Shown here: piece after piece, positions 26,254 through 38,400 of the stretch
Position numbering within the stretch: position 1 is the stretch's first letter
How the letters are laid out: the number at the start of each line of letters is the position of its first letter
From: Pseudomonas frederiksbergensis
Lineage (GTDB): Bacteria > Pseudomonadota > Gammaproteobacteria > Pseudomonadales > Pseudomonadaceae
DNA: 64,000 bases
Assembly (NCBI RefSeq): GCF_000802155.2
Contig: NZ_JQGJ02000002.1
Location: 124,001-188,000 of the forward strand
Reading direction: 5' to 3'
Notes under the pieces: model-generated
Databases searched by the model: none
What the model was told of the DNA's origin: nothing
What the model saw: the letters and a program-made list of their open reading frames with translations, nothing else
Position numbers and translations under genes: made by a program

Positions 26254-26287
26254 ATCAGCAACGGCGCAAGCCGTTGCTGATTTTTTG
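26254..26287 (+). terminator. Rho-independent terminator after the DING gene
   Basis: A perfect 12-bp stem ATCAGCAACGGC / GCCGTTGCTGAT with a GCAA tetraloop is followed by a run of T residues. It separates the DING gene from the tpsA promoter. Confidence 0.95.
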
Positions 26288-26313
26288 CATCACAGCCGTA
26301 CCAACACAGCCAC

Positions 26314-26340
26314 ATGAAATTTTCATGACATCCGTTCGGT
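26314..26340 (+). promoter_or_regulatory. Shared 27-base promoter motif, copy A (upstream of tpsA)
   Basis: An imperfectly centred palindrome ATGAAA-T-TTTCAT is followed by GACA, three bases and GTTCGGT. The same 27 bases recur with 22 identities at 39328-39354. It ends 100 bases before the tpsA start. A likely reading is a PHO-box-like part (TTTTCAT) joined to a VreI-type -10 element (GTTCGGT). Confidence 0.55.
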
Positions 26341-26440
26341 CCCGAGCGGTTGTAACCGCCTATCTCCTATAACCAACGCTGGCAGCCTGACAGCACCGCG
26401 TTGCGACCCCTTAAGAAGCGAACCCGGAAGGATGAGTAGG

Positions 26441-29400
26441 ATGCTGCGCTGCAAACCCCAGACGAACCTGAATGCACCCCGTCGCGATGGCGAATTGTCG
26501 ATGTTGCGGCTCAAGCCGCTGGCCCAGGCCATTGCGTTGCTGATGGTGGCCGGCAATGCCCATGCGGCGACGGCGTTCAGTTCGGCCTGGTTTGCCGCCA
26601 AGGGCGCGTCCCAGGCCGGTGGCGCGGGGCGGCCCGCGACGGCGCAGCCCGGCATGCCGCCGCCCTTGGCACAGCAGCAACGGGCCAATGCGCAGTTGCA
26701 GCGATCGCTGACCAATTTGAATAACACCGTGGCCGCCATCGCCGCCCAGCAGGCGGCTCAGGCTGCTGGCAGGCAAGCCGCGCTCGGCCAGGTGCAGGTG
26801 GTGCCCGACGGTTTGGGCGAGGGCGGGCTCAAGGTCGATAACAGCCTGACCCAGGGTTGGCTCAACGCCAAGGGACCGCAGCAGACCCAGGCCGGCGGCA
26901 AGACCACGGTGAAGATCGAGCAGACCGCCGACAAGGCGATTCTCAACTGGGAAACCTTCAACGTCGGGCGCAATACCACGGTGGATTTCCAGCAGCAGTC
27001 GGACTGGGCCGTGCTCAACCGGGTCAATGACCCCCAGGCGCGAGCGAGCCAGATCCAGGGCCAGATCAAGGGCAACGGCACGGTGATGCTGGTCAACCGC
27101 AACGGCATCGTGTTCAGCGGCAGCAGCCAGGTCAACGTGCGCAACCTGGCGGCGGTGGCGGCGAACATCAGCGATGAGCAGTTCAGCCAGCGCGGCTTGT
27201 ACGTCGATGCCACCGGCAGCCAACCGACCTTCACCGACGCGGCCGGCAAAATCCAAGTGCAGCAGGGCGCGTTGATCGAAACCCACCGCGCCGCCACTTC
27301 CACCGCCGGGGGCGGGTATGCCTTGTTGCTGGGCTCGGAAGTGGAAAACGCCGGTTCCATCATCACCGCCAAGGGCCAGACCACCCTGGCGGCCGGCGAC
27401 AGCTTCTACATCCGCCGGGGCCAGGGCACCAGCGGCAACCTGCGCTCCACCACCCGTGGCAACGAAGTCGCGACCTCCCTCAAACCGGGCAGCAGCGCCG
27501 GCACGGTGATCAACAGCGGCTTGATCCAGGCCAGCACCGGCGACATCACCCTTACCGGGCATCGCGTGCAGCAGAACGGCGTGGCCGTGGCCAGCAGTTC
27601 GGTGGATACGCGCGGCACCGTGCACCTGCTCAACGCTTTCAGCGACAGCACCGGCAGCGTCACCCTGGGGCAGGGCAGCGCCACGGCGGTGCTGCTCGAT
27701 GCGGCGGGCGGCAGCGCCCTGGACAGCCAACGCAATGCCGGACCGGCCGGCCTGGACGGCACGCCGAACAACCTGATCAGCGGTCGGTTCAACAACCTCA
27801 GCAGTGTGGTCGACCGCAGCGATCAGTCGCGGGTCGAGATCGTCAGTGGCGGCAGCGTCGACTTCCAGAACGGCTCCATCACCCTGGCCACCGGCGGCCA
27901 GGTCGCGGTCAGCGCGGCCGGTCGCAGCCTGGTGCGCGATGGCGCGGTGATCGATGTGTCCGGCGCCATCGGCGTCAAGGTGGCGATGGAATCCAATTCC
28001 ATCAAGGTTAACGTGCAGGGCAACGAACAGCGCGACGCCTCGGTCAACCGCGAAGGCGGCAAGCTGACCAACAACGACGTCTGGGTGGACGTGCGGGATC
28101 TGGTCTACGTGCCGGCGGGCACCAATGGCTACGCCACCGACCGTTGGTACACGGCGGGTGGCTTGCTCGAAGTCGGCGGTTATCTCGGCACCCGGGGGCA
28201 CAGTGTCGGCGAATGGGCTGCTCAGGGCGGCACGCTGACGTTCACCGGCAACGACGTCGTGACCCAGCAGGCGGCGCAATTGAACCTGTCCGGCGGCACC
28301 CTGGATGTGCAGAGTGGCTACCTGCGCCAATCCTGGCTCAAGGGCACCAATGGCCGTTTGTATGAGGTGTCCAGGGCGCCGGGAGACATTCTTTACACCG
28401 GCGTCTACAAGGGCTACGAAGACCACAGCCAACGCTGGGGCCAGACCGATTATTACTACAACCCGCTGATCGCTCCGCGCCAGCGGTTCGAAGCCGGCTA
28501 CACCGTCGGCCGCGACGCCGGCAAGCTGGTGGTGTCGACCCGCAACGCGGTGCTGGAAGGTCAGATCGTCGGCGAGGTCTACCAGGGTGAACGCCAGACC
28601 CAGGCACCAAACCTCAACCTCGACGGCTACCAACAATCGCAAAACGCCGTGGCCCGGCGGGCGCAGTTGTGGGTCGGCAGTTACACGCCGATTTATGACA
28701 AGGCCAGCGGCGTGATCAATAGTGGCCTGAACCCCACCTTCGATCAGGTCACGGTGGGCAAGGTGGCCGACAAGATTGCCGCAGGCCTGGACCTGACCTC
28801 CGTGATCGGAACTGATCGGCAAGGCAAGTTGGTGCTGGATAACGGGTTGCTCAACGACTTCCAGCTCGGCGCGCTCAAGGTGGCAGCCCGTGAAAGCATC
28901 CAGGTCGACGGCGCGCTCAAGGTGGCCGACGGCGGCGATATCACGCTTTTCGCGCCGCAGATTGAAGTGGATGCCAACCTGACTGCCCGTGGTGGTCGTA
29001 TTGCATTGGGTAACGTGCTTGAACAGGTCAGGACCGATAATTTCAAGATTGAGGACGTTACACTTTCGCCGGTCGCCGGTCAGCGGGCAAAAGTCGCATT
29101 GGCCGATGGCGTGACGCTGAACACCGCCGGCCTGTGGAGCAATCTGCTGCTGGATGGCGGCGATCGCCAAGGACTGCCGTTTATCAACGGCGGTAGGGTG
29201 TCCGTCCGCAGCGGCGGCGATATCGACTTGGGCCAGGGCAGCCTCATCGACGTCAGCTCCGGTGCCGCCGTCATGGCCGATGGCAAGACGCGGGGCGGCA
29301 AGGGCGGTGACTTGACCCTGACCGCCGGCCTCAGCGCATTGTTCGACAACGGTGCCTTGAACCTGGACGGAGAGCTGCGCGGCACCGGCGTAACGGGCGG

Positions 29401-32400
29401 CGGGACCTTGAAGCTGGCGGCCAATAAAGTGCTGATCGGCAACAGCGGTTCGCCACTGAAGCCCGGAACGTTACAACTGGGCGGCGATTTCTTCGACAAG
29501 GGTTTCTCCGCCTATGACATCACCGGCAACCATGGCTTGACGGTAGCCGACGGGACCCGGGTCGATGTGACGATGCCGGTGTACCGCTTCGGCGAGCAGG
29601 CGTTGAGCACCGGCAGCGATGCGGAACCGGCTGATGCGTTGCAGCGCTGGACGCCGCAGCTGTATCAGGAAGATGCGATCAAAGGCGTTCTCACCCAGCG
29701 CCGGGGTGCGAGCCTGAGCCTCAATGCCGGCACCGCGAACTCCAGCGCGGCAGACATGGCCAGCACGGTATTGAACCTGGGCAAGGGCAGCGTGATTAGC
29801 GTCGATCCGGGCCAAGGCATCGATGTGCGCAGCATCGGTCAACTGACTGCCAACGGTACGCTCAACGCCTGGGGCGGGCGGGTCAGCCTCAGCGGATTGA
29901 GCATCAATGATGTGAATGGTGAACGTGTCAATGCCCAGGGCCATGGTCGTTCCATCTGGCTGGGCGAGCAGGCGCTGATCGACGTCTCCAGTCGCGCCGT
30001 GACCGCCCAGGACGTGCGCGGCCGGACCTACGGCCTGGTGCGCGACGGCGGCCAGATTGTCATTGGTGGTCAGATTGATGTCGCGAAAGGATCGGCTTCG
30101 GCGCCGGAATTGTTCGTGGTGATGCGCGAGGGGTCACGCCTGCAAGCTGATGGCAGCCAGGCGATGCTGGATGTTCCTGGCCAGGGACGCACATCGGTGA
30201 CGAGCAACGGTGGCAGTATTTCCCTGGCGTCGGCCAATGGTTTGTACTTGGACGGTGAGTTCAGCGCTCGTTCGGGTGGCGCGGGTGCGGCAGGGGGCAG
30301 TTTATCGGTAGCCCTGGAAACCCCGTATTACCGCAACGATGCCCTCAGTGAGCGGGTCATGCAGGTGCGTGAGCTGATGCTGGGGCAAAACGCCCAGGCG
30401 ACCCTGCTGGGCGACACGGCCGAGACCTCGGCGGATTCACTGGTCTACGGTCATGGCCGATTGGGCGTGGATCAGGTCCAGTCGGGCGGCTTCGATAACC
30501 TGGCGTTATTGAGCAATGGCCTGTTGAGCATCGAGGGTGACGTGTCGCTGTCTCTCGATCAAAGTTTGAGCCTGTACGCTCGCGGCTTTGTAACGAGTGC
30601 TTCCGCGCCAGCTGACACCCGGGTCCAACTCAATGCCTCCCATGTGTTGTTATCGGGTCCGGCGGCCGCTCTTCTGAACAAGGACCAGTACACCCGGCCG
30701 CTAATCAACGGTGATGTTTCGCGCCTGGCGAACAAGGCAGTGTTTTCAATCGACGCAGATCTGCTGGATGTGCAGGGCAGTGTGATGTTCAGTAGCAAAG
30801 GCACGGTGCGCCAGGCTGACGGAAGCACCGTCGCGCTGGATCGCGCCGGTTTCGACCGTGTTCAGTTAAGCAGCCAGGGCGATTTGCGATTCCTGGCTGG
30901 GTTCTCAAGCGAAGGACTGCCTACCGGCTTTACCACCCAACTGGTGACTCCATCGGACATGCTGCTGCAAGCGGCGCAGGTATATCCCACGACTGGCGTT
31001 GGGGCGCGCGTCTTGGCGGGCTGGAGCATCGCCGAAGGGGGTAATCCACAATACGATTCTCTACGCAGCCTGGTCATCGGGCGGACTGGCCTAGCCACCT
31101 CTCAAGTACCTCACTCGGCATTCGGGCGCCTGCAATTGGGCAGTGCCAGGATCGAGCAGGGCGGGGTAGTGCGGGCTCCGCTAGGGTTGATTGAGATCGG
31201 TACCAGTGGTGGTCCCGGGGAAGCCATCACCGACCGGATAAACCTGTTGCCGGGCAGCTTGACCTCAGTGAGTGGTGCGGGTTTGGTCTTGCCGTATGGC
31301 GGCACCGCTGACGGCCAAAGCTATACGTACGCTGGCAAGAAGGTCGTACTGCTGGGACAAGGCGCGGTGCCTTCCGACTCTGCCGACCTCAACGTCGGCG
31401 TGATTCTTGGCGGCAGGTCGGTGGAGGGCCAGGAAGGCTCGGTGCTCGATCTATCGGGGGGAGGTGAACTGCTCGGTGCCGGTTTCATCTCAGGCCGTGG
31501 AGGTTCAACCGATGCGCGTTTCAACCCGCTGGTGCAAATCGGCGCCAACGGTGGTTTCACTTTGCCGGGGCTGTCCACTAACCCGGTCTATGCCATCGTC
31601 CCGGGCAATCAGAGCCAATACGCGCCGGTTGCCCCCGAAGGCGGCGCGGTGGACCCAAGGGTAGGCCAGCAGATCACCATTGGCGCCGGCGTGCCGGGGC
31701 TCGCCGCCGGTACCTATACGCTGATGCCTTCTACCTATGCCTTGCTGCCGGGCGCGTTCCGGGTCGAGGTCAATGGTCTGGCGGGACAAGGCTCCGCTAC
31801 AGGCGCGCAACGGATGCGCAACGGTTCCTGGACCACCGTCGGCGCGCTGTCGGTGGCCAATACCGGGCAGCGCAACAGTTTATCCAGCCAAGTCATTCTG
31901 ACCTCGGGTGAGGTGCTGCGCCGCTACTCGCAATACAACGAAACCAGCTACGCCCAGTACGCTGTGGCCGACGCCGCACGCTTGGGCGTTCCCAGGGCCC
32001 TGTTGCCGGTCGATGCCAAGACGTTGAAGTTGAATCTGGTAAAGGGCGCTGGAGACCAGGCCTTTTCCTTCAAGGGCATCGGCAAGTTCGCGCCGCAGAC
32101 CGGAGGGTACGGTGGCACTGTCGCAGTGGTTGCCAGCAATCGCACCCCGCTGGAGGTGGTCGCCGAAGGACGCGGGGTTACGCCCGGCTTCGAGGGCGTG
32201 ACGCTCAGTGCTGAAAGTCTGAACGCGTTGAATGCTTCACGCCAAGTGATCGGCGGCCAGTTTTTTGTGCGGTACGGCCAGGGCGGTAACTACATCACGC
32301 CGCAACGGGTGTCCCGCAGTGTCGCGCTACGTGAAGGTGCGACCTTGGCGGCACCGGAGGTATTCCTCTTGGCAGACGGTGGTGAGCTGTTGGTGGAGCA

Positions 32401-35400
32401 AGGCGCCGCCATCAATACCATCGGACGAGGCAAGGCCGCTTACGACGCGCGCGATGGTTTTATCTATAACTTCAATGTGGTGCGCCAGAACTACAGCTCG
32501 CTTGCTGCCTCCAATGGCTTGCTCAACGTATTGGCCCCGGCGTCCGGCACCACCGGCACGGTCAATATCGGCGGGTGCAGCCTCACGCCATGCAGCGGTG
32601 TGACACGGATTCACTCCGAAGGCAGTATCGTTGCCGCCTCGGGCAGCAGCCTGCAGTTGGACGACCAAGTGCGCTATGGCACCCGTCACCTGACCCTGGC
32701 CCTTAGCAACATCAACGTCGGGACCACCCAGGCATTGGGCGACGCGGCGACGCGGCTGGTCCTGCCGGCCGGCCTGAGTCTGAGCCAGACCGTGCTCGAT
32801 CGCCTGCTGCGCGGAGACGCCGAATACGGTGCCCCGGCCCTGGAAAGCCTCGAACTGTCGGCCAGTCAGGCGCTTAATTTCTACGGCACCGTCAGCCTCG
32901 ACACCTATGACCCGACAACCGGCAAGTCGCGGTTGGCCAACCTGATGCTCAGCACGCCGGCCATTTATGGCGCCGGCACCGCCAACGACGTGGCGAGCAT
33001 CCGCACCGCCAACCTGATCTGGAACGGTGCTGTCGGCGCGCCGGGTTCGGTGATTGCCGGCGGGGCCGGCACCGGCGCCGGTCGCCTGGACATCCAGGCC
33101 CAGCGTATCGAGTTCGGCTATAGCGAGTTCGCCCAACCGAGCTCGATCACTACCCTGGATCGGCTGGCGCTGGGCTTTGCCAACGTCAACCTCAGTGCCA
33201 GCGAACGCCTGACCGCCAATCACAAGGGCAGCCTGGCGGTGTATCAGAGCCAGGGCGCCTATGACGCTAAAACGGGCTACGCCTACAGCGGTGGCAACCT
33301 GAACATTCTCACTCCGTTGCTCACCGGTGAAGCCGGTTCAATCAACCGCATCACCGCAGGCGGCGCACTCAACGTGGCAGGCACAACCGCCAAGCCGGGC
33401 ACCGTGTCGGGGCTGGGCGGTGAGCTGTCGCTCAAAGGCGCGAGCCTCAACCTGGCCAGCGCGGTGGTGTTGCCCAGCGGCAAACTGACCCTGAGCGCAA
33501 CGGATGAGCTGACCCTGGCCGACGGGTCGCTGATCGACGTGGCAGGTCGCGCGGTCACCTTCAACGACGTCACCCGCTACAGCGCCGGTGGCGAAGTCAT
33601 CCTGAAAAGCCAGAACGGCAACATCCGCCAGGCGGGTGGCTCCAGCATTGACCTTTCGGCGCGCCACAACCAGGCCGGACGGCTCAGCGCCGTGGCCTTG
33701 GGCAGCGCGGCGGGGGTCGTTGACCTGCAAGGACGAATCCTCGCCAGCAGCACCGGCGAATACGACGCCGGTGGCACGCTCATGCCGTACCTGGCCGGTG
33801 GCGTGGAAATCCAGGCCCAGCGCCTGGGTGGCAATGGCAGCCTCAGCGAACAGTTCGCCGCGTTGAACCAACGCTTGAACGACGGCCAAGTGTTCGGCTC
33901 CCGCAGCTTCCAGCTCAAGCAGGGCGACCTGGTGATCGGCAACGAACTCAAGGCTTCGACCATCAGTGTTTCCCTGGATAACGGCAATCTCCTGGTCGCC
34001 GGCAAGGTCGACGCCAGCGGTGAGCGGGTCGGCAGCATCCGGCTCGCCGCCGGAGGATCGCTGACCCTTGGCGGTAACGCGATGCTCGACGCCCATGGCA
34101 ATCGCCTGCGGGTGGACAGCTACGGCAAGATCATCGACTCACCGAACCGCGCCATGGTCGACCTGACCTCGCGGGGCGGTGTGTTGACCTTGGCCGACGG
34201 CGCGCGCATCGATCTGCGCCATGGCACCGCGGCGCGGGCCGGACAATATGACGGTCGCGCCCGGGGCACGCTGGAACTCAACGCCCGCCGCAGTGGACCG
34301 GACGCCACCTACGGCGACATTGCCATCGAGGCCAGCGCAAACCTGGATATCCAGGGCGCTCGTTCGATTGCCGTCAACGGCATGTGGCAGTACAGCGATG
34401 CCGAGTATGGCAGCGACCCGGCGGCCAGCGGGCGTCCTTATCAGATCATCGACAAGGCCTACCTGGATCGCAAGCATGGTGACAGCACGAAGTTCATCAC
34501 AGCCGCACATGGCAACAGCGACCTGATGCAGCGCAAGCTCGCCGGCCTGAACAACGCCCGTTATGCCGATGCGTTCCACCTGCGGCCCGGTGTCGAGATT
34601 GTCAGTGCAACGGCCGACGGCGACCTGGTGGTGCAGGGCGACCTGGACCTGTCCGGTTATCGATATGCCAGTGTGAACCCGCACACGCAGAAAACCGCCG
34701 TGTACGGTTCCGGCGAAGTGGGAGCGCTGACCCTGCGCGCCGGTGGCGACCTGAGCATCTACGGCAGCATCAATGACGGTTTTGCGCCGCCGCCCCCTAC
34801 CCGGGACGATAAAGGCTGGGTGTTGCTGCCCGGCATCGACTTCACGGGTGGCGACATCATTGTCCCCGGTGCCGGTGTAACCCTGGCCGACGGTACGGCG
34901 TTCCCGGCAGGGGCCACGTTGAACTATGACCTGCCGATCAAAGATGTGACCCTGGCGGCCGGCACCCGGTTGCCGGTGGCCGCGGTCCTCGATCAACCGT
35001 TGAACTTGCCGGCCGGCACGGTATTGGCGGCCGCGGTTCACGATGCGGCCGGTAACCTGTTGTTCGCGGCGGGCACCCTGTTGAGTCAGGCCCAGACGCT
35101 CGAAGCCGGCTCACGCCTGGGCGCCGGCAGCGTGTTGAGCGGTGCCGCGACGCTGCGCGGTTTCACCTGGCCCAAGGGTGTGGCGCTGCCCAATGTGGCA
35201 AACGCCGGCAATGCGCAAACCAACATCCTCAAGCTCGACAATAGCCTGGTCCTGAACCGCGGTTCGGTGATCCCGTCCGGCACCGATGTGAAGTTGCCCA
35301 ATGGCGTTGAATCGGTGCAGTTGCGTCCGGATGTCGCCGGCAGCGATGGTCGCCTGTGGGCCATCGCCCCGATGCTCGCCGAGGGTTCGCAGTCCTGGTC

Positions 35401-38400
35401 GCTGCGGTTGGTGGCTGGGGCAGATACGACGGCGGCGGACAGCCGGGTCGTCCAGCCTGACCCGGTACAAGGCGACTTGCGTCTTGCCGATAGCCATTAC
35501 GGTATGTTCGGCAAGCCGGTGCCGGCCAAGGGCACCTATCAGTGGACTCAACAAGGCGTGGACGAGCTGGCGGCTGCGGGGTTCACGGTGGAGCTTGGCC
35601 AAGCGGTCGGTCTGGAAGTCGTGAGCAACTTTGGTTACGACTCGGTTGACGCCTTCTGCGCGGATTTCGCCGGTATCTGCGCACTTCAGGCTTCTTACAA
35701 ATGGACCAAGGCCGCGGAGGAGGAGTTGGCAGGCTCTGGCTTTGAGGTCAAGGCCGGCGAGGTCATCAGTCAGGCGGCTGCGCAGTTTTTTAATTTTGAT
35801 TCGGTCCAGTCGCTCTGCGACGCGGCGGCGCATATCTGTGCCCCAGCCGAGGTGGATTATGAACCAGTTGCCGGCAGTGGCCGTCCGAGCGTCATCCGCA
35901 CCGGCACCGGGGACCTGGAATTATTGAGCGGCGGCAGTCTGCGCATGGATTCGTTGTTCGGCATCTATACCGCTGGCACCTCATCAGCACCAACGTTCCC
36001 GGGCGATCCCTACAACCAGCCCAAGGCCCTGGGCCAGCCCAAGACCCCGGACGCCAACGGCAAGGTGCTCAACGACGAGGATGGCAGTAACGAAAAACTG
36101 GTTGATGGCGGCGCCGAAAGTCTCTATCGCGCCTGGTATCCGGACGCGGGCGGTAACCTGTTGCTCAAGGTCGGCGGCAACCTCAGCGGCAACCTGACCG
36201 CGCCTGCTGCAACCCCTGTCGGCCGACCGAATCCCGCCGACATCGGCCAGGATTCGGCCAATGTGGGCAATTGGCTCTGGCGCCAGGGCAATGGTGATCC
36301 AGTGAACAACCAGCCGACCGCGTGGTGGATCAACTTCGGCAGTTATACCGCGTCGACGGTAACGGGGGGCGCTGATCAAATGGCCGCCTTCAGCGGGTTC
36401 GGAACCTTGGGCGGCGGAGATCTGGAGGTGCAGGTGAAGGGCGACGCGGGGGTGTTGAACCGACTCGCCGGTAGCGACTTCAATTCAAACATCAACCCTC
36501 GTAGCCAGGGGCTGCTGTTGGCGGTGGGCAGCACCGGACGTGTGGGCGCTGATGGCAGCTTGCAACTGACCGGCGGCGGTGATTTGGATCTGCGTGTGGG
36601 CGGTGCCTTGAATCCCGATAGCGTCTTCACCAGCGGGCACCTCAATGGTGCGGTCATCAACCTGCGGGGTCATGCACAGATCGACAGCGGCGCCATCGGT
36701 CGGATCGACCTGCGCTATGGCAACGTTGCTTCGGCACAGTCTCCGGGGGAAACGCGTGCGTACGATTCCTTTAGAGCCACGCGCAGTAACCCAACAGGGG
36801 GGCTGACCCTGATGCCGGGCGATGCGACGTTTAACCTGACCACTTCGGGCGACCTGGTCGTGATGGACGTGGCAGACCCGGGCCGGGCGCCGATGATGAG
36901 CGTTTCGCCCTTCAAAATTGATGCGACCAATGGATCGGGGGTAAGTTGGTTTACGTTGTGGACCGCCAACACGGCAGTTGATCTGTGGTCATCGGGGGGG
37001 AATCTGACGCCTGTGGTGCCAGAGGTCGAGACGGATCTGGCGGTGGTCTACCCATCGATCGTGAGGGCTGTGGCGGCCAATGGCAGCCTTTACTATGGCA
37101 AGTCCTCGGTATGGGATGGAACAGGTTATGACGGCAACGATCGTCCAGCCCTGTTGCTCGCTCCCGGCATCAACAGTGAGTTGCAATTCATGGCCGGCGA
37201 TTCCATCTACGGCGGCGACATGTCGGTCAGTCGTTCCGGTGCATCCTCTGCGGCCCTGGCGACACCGTTTCGGCCAGCCTTTGTCGGTATGGATGGTTTC
37301 GTCATAAAGACCAGCAATCTCTCAGCCGATGGCAACCTCGCTCGCCCTGATACCAACATATTGCCGCTGTTTGCCTTCGACACCAGCAGTACCTCGGGTG
37401 AATGGGCCCTCAATGACGACCCTGCGCGCTTCTATGCGCTGGAGGGTGATTTGCTGGCTGTCACCAGCGGACGGTCGATGACATCGGCATCCGTTGGCAG
37501 GTGGCCAGGGCGAATCGCATACGAAGGCGCCGGAGCTGTACGAATGATGGCAGGACGAGACATCGTCAGTAGCGGGATTCCATTGGGCGGCTCTTTGAGC
37601 AGCAACTCCCAGGCAGGGGCTTACACCAGCAACGGCAACCTCTTCATCCACAACAACCCCACCGACATCTCCATCGTTTCAGCCGGGCGCGACATCCTCT
37701 ACAGCAGCTTCAACGTCGCCGGCCCCGGCCTGCTGGAGATCACCGCCGGACGCAACATCCTGATGGATGACAAGGTCAGCATCACCAGTATCGGCGCCGT
37801 GGTGCCGGGGGATTCGCGCTCCGGGGCGAGCCTGGTGCTGCAAGCCGGCGCGGGCCTCGACGGCGCGGATTACCAGCGCTTCGTCAAGGCGTACCTGGAC
37901 CCGGCGAACCAGGCCCTGGCCGGCGTCCCGTTGGCGGACCAGGATGGCAAGGTGGCCAAGACCTACGAAGCGGAGCTGGTGAAATGGCTCAAGGCGCGCT
38001 TCGGCTTCAGCGGCGACACCGAACAGGCTCGCAGCTTCTTCGCGGCGCTGCCGGCCGAGCAGCAGCGGGTGTTCGCACGCGACGTGTACTTTGCCGAGTT
38101 GAAGGCCGGTGGTCGTGAGTACAACGAAGTTGACGGCGTCCGCCAGGGTAGCTATCTGCGCGGTCGGGAGGCCATCGACTGGTTGTTCCCAAGCAAGGAT
38201 GTGGCGGGTAACGCGATCACCTACAAGGGCGACATCACGATGTTTGGAGGGGCAGGGGTGCACACCGATTTTGGTGGCGGCATTCAGATGCTCACTCCCG
38301 GTGGCGGACAGACGTTTGGCATCGAAGGCAACGCGCCGCCGTCCACCGCCGGGGTCATCACCCAGGGCGAGGGCGATATCCAGTTGTATGCGAAGAACAG

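Noticed and set aside
26411..29170. 919-residue open frame on the minus strand opposite tpsA
   Set aside because: It is the antisense shadow of GC-rich repeat coding sequence; it has no recognisable domain, and the plus-strand protein shows the full TPS domain there.
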